This document shows, one piece after another, positions 60,156-64,000 of a stretch of DNA of 64,000 nt. Made by a program: the position numbers and the translations under genes. The stretch spans positions 1 through 64,000 of the forward strand of contig JBFWUF010000019.1 of the NCBI GenBank assembly GCA_050247435.1. Direction: 5' to 3'. The notes under the pieces were generated by a model. The model did not search any database. It saw only the letters and a program-made list of their open reading frames with translations, and was not told the origin of the DNA. The DNA comes from JAJVID01 sp050247435. GTDB taxonomy: Bacteria > Acidobacteriota > Blastocatellia > RBC074. Position 1 is the first letter of the stretch. Each line of letters opens with the position of its first letter.

Positions 60156-60908
60156 ATGGCCACAAATCCTTCCGCGTATATTCACGCAAGCAATTCGCAT
60201 TTTCGTTTGATCATCGCCCTGGCGCTGGCGCTCGGCGCCGCGCTGACGGCGTCGGCTCAATCCAGACGTAATGTTTTCGTGCCCGGCCAGCGGGCGGTCG
60301 TCTTCGACGACCGATTGTCGGCGTTGCGCGCTCAGCCGAATGTCAAAGCTCCGCTCAAACAACGCCTGCGCCGGGGCCGCCGCTTGGGCATTCTCGGCTC
60401 AGCCACGAACAAAGACGGCGCGAAATTTCTGCGCATCGCGGTTTCGCGCAACACTCGCGGTTGGGTTCTGGCCGACGCCGTGATCAGGCCGGGCAATGCC
60501 GCCGACGCCGAAAAGCTGATGAAGTTGATTGAAGAGACGAGAGACGAATTCACGAAGGCGCGTCTGGCCAAACTCTGCGCCGACGAATTCCGGTCAACGA
60601 AGTTTGCTCCAAAAGCCCTGATGATTTTGGGAGAGACTGCTGAAAGCGCGGGTGACAGGCTGACGCGAGACGCAAAGCGCCGCGTCGGAGATGAAGAGCC
60701 GGATGCGGGAGTGAGTAAGCGTGACTTTATGCTCAATTTCGCGGGACTTGATCGTTACAACCGCATCGGCGTGACCTTCGATTACGACGCGGCTTCGGAT
60801 CGGATTGTTTACGACGGCGGGGCTTACCGTGAACTGGCGCGGCGTTATCCGCGAAGCGATGAGGCGCGAACCATTCGCGAGAGATTGGAGAAGTTAGGAA
60901 AGAAATGA
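60156..60908 (+). CDS. Exported SH3-like protein
   Basis: A 250-residue exported protein. Signal peptide (about 1-36, ASAQS) precedes an SH3b-like domain (about 45-110: LRAQPNVKAPLKQRLRRGRRLGILG, TRGWVLADAV). A helical region follows, ending with RYPRSDEARTIRERLEKL, TPR-like. AGGAGG precedes the ATG. Probably cell-wall or envelope binding; function unknown. Confidence 0.7.
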   Translation: MATNPSAYIHASNSHFRLIIALALALGAALTASAQSRRNVFVPGQRAVVFDDRLSALRAQPNVKAPLKQRLRRGRRLGILGSATNKDGAKFLRIAVSRNTRGWVLADAVIRPGNAADAEKLMKLIEETRDEFTKARLAKLCADEFRSTKFAPKALMILGETAESAGDRLTRDAKRRVGDEEPDAGVSKRDFMLNFAGLDRYNRIGVTFDYDAASDRIVYDGGAYRELARRYPRSDEARTIRERLEKLGKK

Positions 60909-60913
60909 AGGGA

Positions 60914-60977
60914 GACAGGATTCACGGGAGTTTTAGAACAGAAAACGAATCCTGAAAAATCCTGTGAATCCTGTCTA
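60914..60977. repeat. 13-bp inverted repeat between convergent genes
   Basis: AGACAGGATTCAC (60914-60926) and GTGAATCCTGTCT (60965-60977), separated by 38 bases that contain a further AATCCTG copy. Confidence 0.7.
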
Positions 60978-60981
60978 TTCT

Positions 60982-61530
60982 TTACTTGTTGGTATTAAGC
61001 GGTCGCGGCCCGAAATTCCTGGACAGGTAATCAATCAGCGGCCCCTTCTCGGCGTCAGTCACGACCGCGCCCCAGCGAACCATCTTCTCGACTTCGCGCG
61101 TCCATCCCGGGCGCGAGAGGCGTTGTTGCTTGGTCAAATCGGCTTCGTGGCAGACCAGGCATTTCTCCTCAAAAATCTGTTTGCCTCGGTCATCGCCTGA
61201 CACTGATTGGACTAACGCCGCCGAGCGTGGTTTGAAATTGGCCGCGAAGTAATCAATCAGAATCTCTTTCTCGGAGTTGCTGACGACTGCGCCCCAGCGG
61301 ATCATCTTCTCGACTTCGCGCGTCCAACCCTGGCGCGACAATCGTTGAGCTACAATCACATCGGCTTCGTGGCACGTGACGCACTTGTCGCGAGCGAGTT
61401 CCATGCCTTTGCCTTCCGGCAAATCCTGCGGAGCCGCGCTGATCGTTTTGTTCATTGAAACGCTGGCGGCGAAGATCATCGCCGCCAGCGCGAACGACAG
61501 CTTGATCAAGTTTGATTTACGCTTTGACAT
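60982..61530 (-). CDS. Di-haem cytochrome c (SorB-like)
   Basis: A 182-residue exported cytochrome. Signal peptide (about 1-33) precedes two tandem c-type domains, each with CxxCH (KCVTCHEAD and KCLVCHEAD) and the same downstream block (GWTREVEKM.RWGAVV), where the Met is a likely axial ligand. The domains are internal duplicates. The start overlaps the stop of the molybdoenzyme gene by 14 bases, so the two form an operon; it probably takes electrons from the molybdoenzyme. Confidence 0.88.
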   Translation of the reverse strand: MSKRKSNLIKLSFALAAMIFAASVSMNKTISAAPQDLPEGKGMELARDKCVTCHEADVIVAQRLSRQGWTREVEKMIRWGAVVSNSEKEILIDYFAANFKPRSAALVQSVSGDDRGKQIFEEKCLVCHEADLTKQQRLSRPGWTREVEKMVRWGAVVTDAEKGPLIDYLSRNFGPRPLNTNK

Positions 61531-62710
61531 TGATCCTCACCTGGTCAATCACGTTCCAGAGATAGCCGGACGGGTTCCATTGCGGGGCGACGGGTTGCAC
61601 ATTGCCTTTGTCGTCGGTGGCGCGCGACATCAGCAGGTACGATCCGGGCTGGGTGATGTTGAATTCATACTCGAACGATTGCCACGCGTAACGCTCGCGC
61701 TCTTTGCCGAGTTTCGCCGGGAACCAGGTGCTGCCGTTGTCCATCGAAACGTCTACTCTGGTGATGCTTGGTTCCCCGGCCCAGGCGAATCCGGACAGCC
61801 GCACTTTGCCGGGAGCCACGGTCGCGCCGTCAACCGGCGAGTTGATTAACGATTTAACGACGAGGCCAGTCAGCGGGATCATATCCTGCGGCGCGACAGT
61901 CCCGCCCGGCGCCACGCGGTGGTTCGGATAACGATAGGCCGTCTTGACGAAAAATCCTTCGTGCTCCTTGTCAATCACCTGAACGTGCGTCAGCCATTTG
62001 ACCGAATAAGCGCCCTCCCAACCGGAAATGATCGCGCGCAACGGGAAGCCGTGCAGAATCGGAATCGGCTCGCCGTTCATCTCGTAAGCCAGAATCGTAT
62101 CCGGGTTCAGAGCTTTCGCCATCGGCACGTTGCGAATGAAGTCGGGCATCTTGCCCACGGGTTTGTCCGCGCCGTTCATCGCGACGTATTGGCCAGCGGC
62201 TTTCACGCCCGCTTTTTTCAACACATCGGCCAGACGCGCTCCGGTGAAACGGGCCGTGCCAACCGCGCCCTTCTCCCATTGGATGCCCGCGACCGGCGGA
62301 TCGAAAAACGCGCGCCCGTTGCCCGTGCATTCCAACGTCACGGTTACCGTGTGTTTTGGCATCCTCTTCAATTCATCGAGCGTCATCGTGATCGGAGTTT
62401 GGACTTCGCCGTCAACCGTCAGTTTCCACTCGTCAACGTTGACCTTCGCCGCGTAGGTGTGATGGCGCACGTAAAACAGATCGTTCGGCGTGATCCACGT
62501 ATTGAGCAGTGAAACCGGCGTCTCCAAATCTTCAGGGCGGACAGAGCGGACGATCAATCTCTCTTTGCCCTTAATGACGTTTTGCGCGAATGCGGATTCG
62601 GGAAGCATCTGGCTAATCGCCAGGCCGGCGCTCATCTGGCTCGCGCCGATCAGGAAGTCGCGGCGGCGGAAGGCGCGTGAACGCGAATGAGGGTTATCAT
62701 TCTTCTTCAT
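61517..62710 (-). CDS. Tat-exported sulfite oxidase-family molybdoenzyme (SorA-like)
   Basis: A 397-residue enzyme. Twin-arginine signal (RRRDFLIG, residues 15-22), then the sulfite oxidase fold: the molybdenum-ligand Cys128 in LECTGNGR, the substrate-site region PVAGIQWEKGAVGTARFTGARLADVL, GFPLRAIISGWEGAYSVKW, and the dimerisation domain. Start at 62710 with GAGGT upstream; the longer frame to 62767 has no conserved sequence. The paired cytochrome gene argues for SorAB-type sulfite dehydrogenase activity in the periplasm, but related YedY-like or other molybdoenzymes cannot be excluded. Confidence 0.88.
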   Translation of the reverse strand: MKKNDNPHSRSRAFRRRDFLIGASQMSAGLAISQMLPESAFAQNVIKGKERLIVRSVRPEDLETPVSLLNTWITPNDLFYVRHHTYAAKVNVDEWKLTVDGEVQTPITMTLDELKRMPKHTVTVTLECTGNGRAFFDPPVAGIQWEKGAVGTARFTGARLADVLKKAGVKAAGQYVAMNGADKPVGKMPDFIRNVPMAKALNPDTILAYEMNGEPIPILHGFPLRAIISGWEGAYSVKWLTHVQVIDKEHEGFFVKTAYRYPNHRVAPGGTVAPQDMIPLTGLVVKSLINSPVDGATVAPGKVRLSGFAWAGEPSITRVDVSMDNGSTWFPAKLGKERERYAWQSFEYEFNITQPGSYLLMSRATDDKGNVQPVAPQWNPSGYLWNVIDQVRINVKA

Positions 62711-62779
62711 TTTATGACCTCGTCTTTTGATTTTGACTTTATCGGATGACGTTATGACTCGTCGCAATGAGGGCAGATT

Positions 62780-64000
62780 CTATGCGCTTGGATTGCTCTG
62801 TGTCGAGCCGTCGCGCTCATCTTTTCGCGCGCGGCCAATCGGCCCAATCGGTATGGATATGGCCACCATCAGCGCAGCCACCAGCGAGACTTGAGTCAGC
62901 AGTCGCGGAAACGAATTGTTCAGGTGGAGCAGAAAATCCCAGGCGCTGAAAACATAGACGCCCGCATAGATCGCGATGGGCAGGAAGACAGCCACTGGCA
63001 AAACGGCCCATCTCTCACGGCGCCGATTCACTGTCAGAAACAACGCCGCCACGACGACCACGACCCACAATGGCCCCCATCGCCGCCAGTTCAATAATTC
63101 AACCACAACCGCGTGGGCGATCTGCGGCGCGCGCCATAGATTCTTCCACAACGTTGACGGAGTGACTGGCAGAAAGACTTCACCCGTGGATGGTTTTGCG
63201 ATCAGCAGGAAAATCCGCCAGCCGATCAACACCACCAGTCCGGGCAAAACGGCCCCCGCCGCTTTGCGCCAATCGCGCCGCTGAAATGTTTTGATCATCG
63301 CCATTGCGATCAAACACGACCAGAGTATCGCGCCTTCGCTTTTGACCCAGCATAGCGCTCCGGCCAGCAATCCGAACGGGAGTAACAGACCGGCGTCGCT
63401 TGTTTCCCAATACTCAAACAGCAAGATAACCGCCGCGAGATAAAAAACCGCGAGAGGGAAGTCGGCGTACCCAGATGAAACGCCTCCCTGACCGCTGAAG
63501 ATCAATTGAGGAGCCAGCAAAAATATCGGCGTCGCCCACAACTGCGCGCGCCGGGCGCCGAAGCGCGAAACGCCAGCGTAGAGCAGCCCCAACGCCGCCG
63601 CGAAAAAAAACAGGAAGAGGAGTTGCGCCATCGTCTGATCCGCGCGCCTCATCCACCCGTAAATCCAGGCTTCGGTCATCGGCAGCAGCAGCGGATATTC
63701 GGGATGAGTCCAGGGGCGCGTCGGGTCGGAATAAAAACTCAGCGGAATCACGCCGCCGCTCAGGAAAGCCGCGCGAGCTTTGATCTCCCAGTTGAACAAA
63801 CCGTCCCAGCCCATCGCGCGAGCGCTTGATACCCACGCGGCAAGACCGACCGGCGCCAGCGTCCAGAGCGGCAGCGCCCAATCGCTCTTGCTGGCGGACA
63901 GCGCGCTTCGCCAATCGAACTTCATCGAGCGCGCGCGCAGCCCAAGAGCGAAGAGCGTCAGGCACAAAGCCGCGACTGCCAGCCGCAGCCACAGCCCGGC
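62780..64000 (-). CDS. Membrane glycosyltransferase-like protein (partial)
   Basis: A hydrophobic protein with about nine or ten transmembrane helices in view; the 5' end continues past the window edge (the frame is open to base 64000 and hydrophobic). GT-C-like features include an acidic loop MGWDGLFNWEIKARAAFL and the HPEYPLLLPMTEAWIYGW block seen in GT39-type enzymes. It ends with DERDGSTQSNPSA. The SorA-like gene is downstream on the same strand, 70 bases away, with no evident link. Confidence 0.75.
   Translation of the reverse strand, partial: AGLWLRLAVAALCLTLFALGLRARSMKFDWRSALSASKSDWALPLWTLAPVGLAAWVSSARAMGWDGLFNWEIKARAAFLSGGVIPLSFYSDPTRPWTHPEYPLLLPMTEAWIYGWMRRADQTMAQLLFLFFFAAALGLLYAGVSRFGARRAQLWATPIFLLAPQLIFSGQGGVSSGYADFPLAVFYLAAVILLFEYWETSDAGLLLPFGLLAGALCWVKSEGAILWSCLIAMAMIKTFQRRDWRKAAGAVLPGLVVLIGWRIFLLIAKPSTGEVFLPVTPSTLWKNLWRAPQIAHAVVVELLNWRRWGPLWVVVVVAALFLTVNRRRERWAVLPVAVFLPIAIYAGVYVFSAWDFLLHLNNSFPRLLTQVSLVAALMVAISIPIGPIGRARKDERDGSTQSNPSA

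Overview
The window looks like a chromosomal segment of a high-GC, Gram-negative-type soil bacterium, most likely Acidobacteriota (probably Blastocatellia). This is inferred from the mix of secreted WD40, BNR and TolB propellers, long secreted proteins of unknown function, a caspase-like peptidase, eukaryote-like kinase and DUF4384 proteins, and the core genes. No rRNA or tRNA gene was recognised, so the phylum assignment is an inference.

Layout. 1-3.0 kb holds a reverse-strand RHS/YD-repeat gene. Its 3' end is cut by what looks like an IS21-type terminal repeat, and its signal peptide is put out of frame by a C8 tract. 3.3-6.0 kb carries a processive-type glycosyltransferase and an SbcD-like nuclease. 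6.0-7.6 kb has no gene but holds four copies of a two-hairpin structured repeat. 7.6-11.4 kb encodes an M16 peptidase and an ABC transporter. 11.5-18.4 kb has small envelope genes, a candidate toxin/immunity pair, a BNR propeller and a nucleotidyltransferase-like gene. 18.4-27.4 kb is mostly housekeeping (TPR protein, HU, SppA, ribosomal protein S1, IspH, pseudouridine synthase, FolE, aminotransferase). 27.4-34.7 kb is a kinase, WD40-caspase and DUF4384 cluster on one strand. 34.9-45.2 kb has Ppk1, a Uma2 nuclease-like protein, a TolB-amidohydrolase fusion and a possible sugar-derivative catabolic group. 45.4-49.6 kb is the conserved ffh-rpsP-khpA-rimM-trmD-rplS block. 49.9-56.5 kb holds large membrane glycosyltransferase-type proteins. 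57.6-60.9 kb carries recX, yebC and a RecU-like resolvase. 61-62.7 kb is a sulfite oxidase-type molybdoenzyme with a di-haem cytochrome c. The window ends inside another membrane glycosyltransferase-like gene.

Recurring theme: many intergenic spaces, and two places inside one coding sequence, contain long perfect or near-perfect inverted repeats (13-45 bp arms) of different sequence but the same design. Two of these abut start codons that have no Shine-Dalgarno sequence. The best candidates for undescribed biology are the covarying four-copy hairpin array at 6.38-7.10 kb, the exported caspase/WD40 with kinase and DUF4384 partners, the palindrome family, and the lipoprotein-like toxin/immunity pair.

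All family names come from motif recognition by eye; no database search was run.
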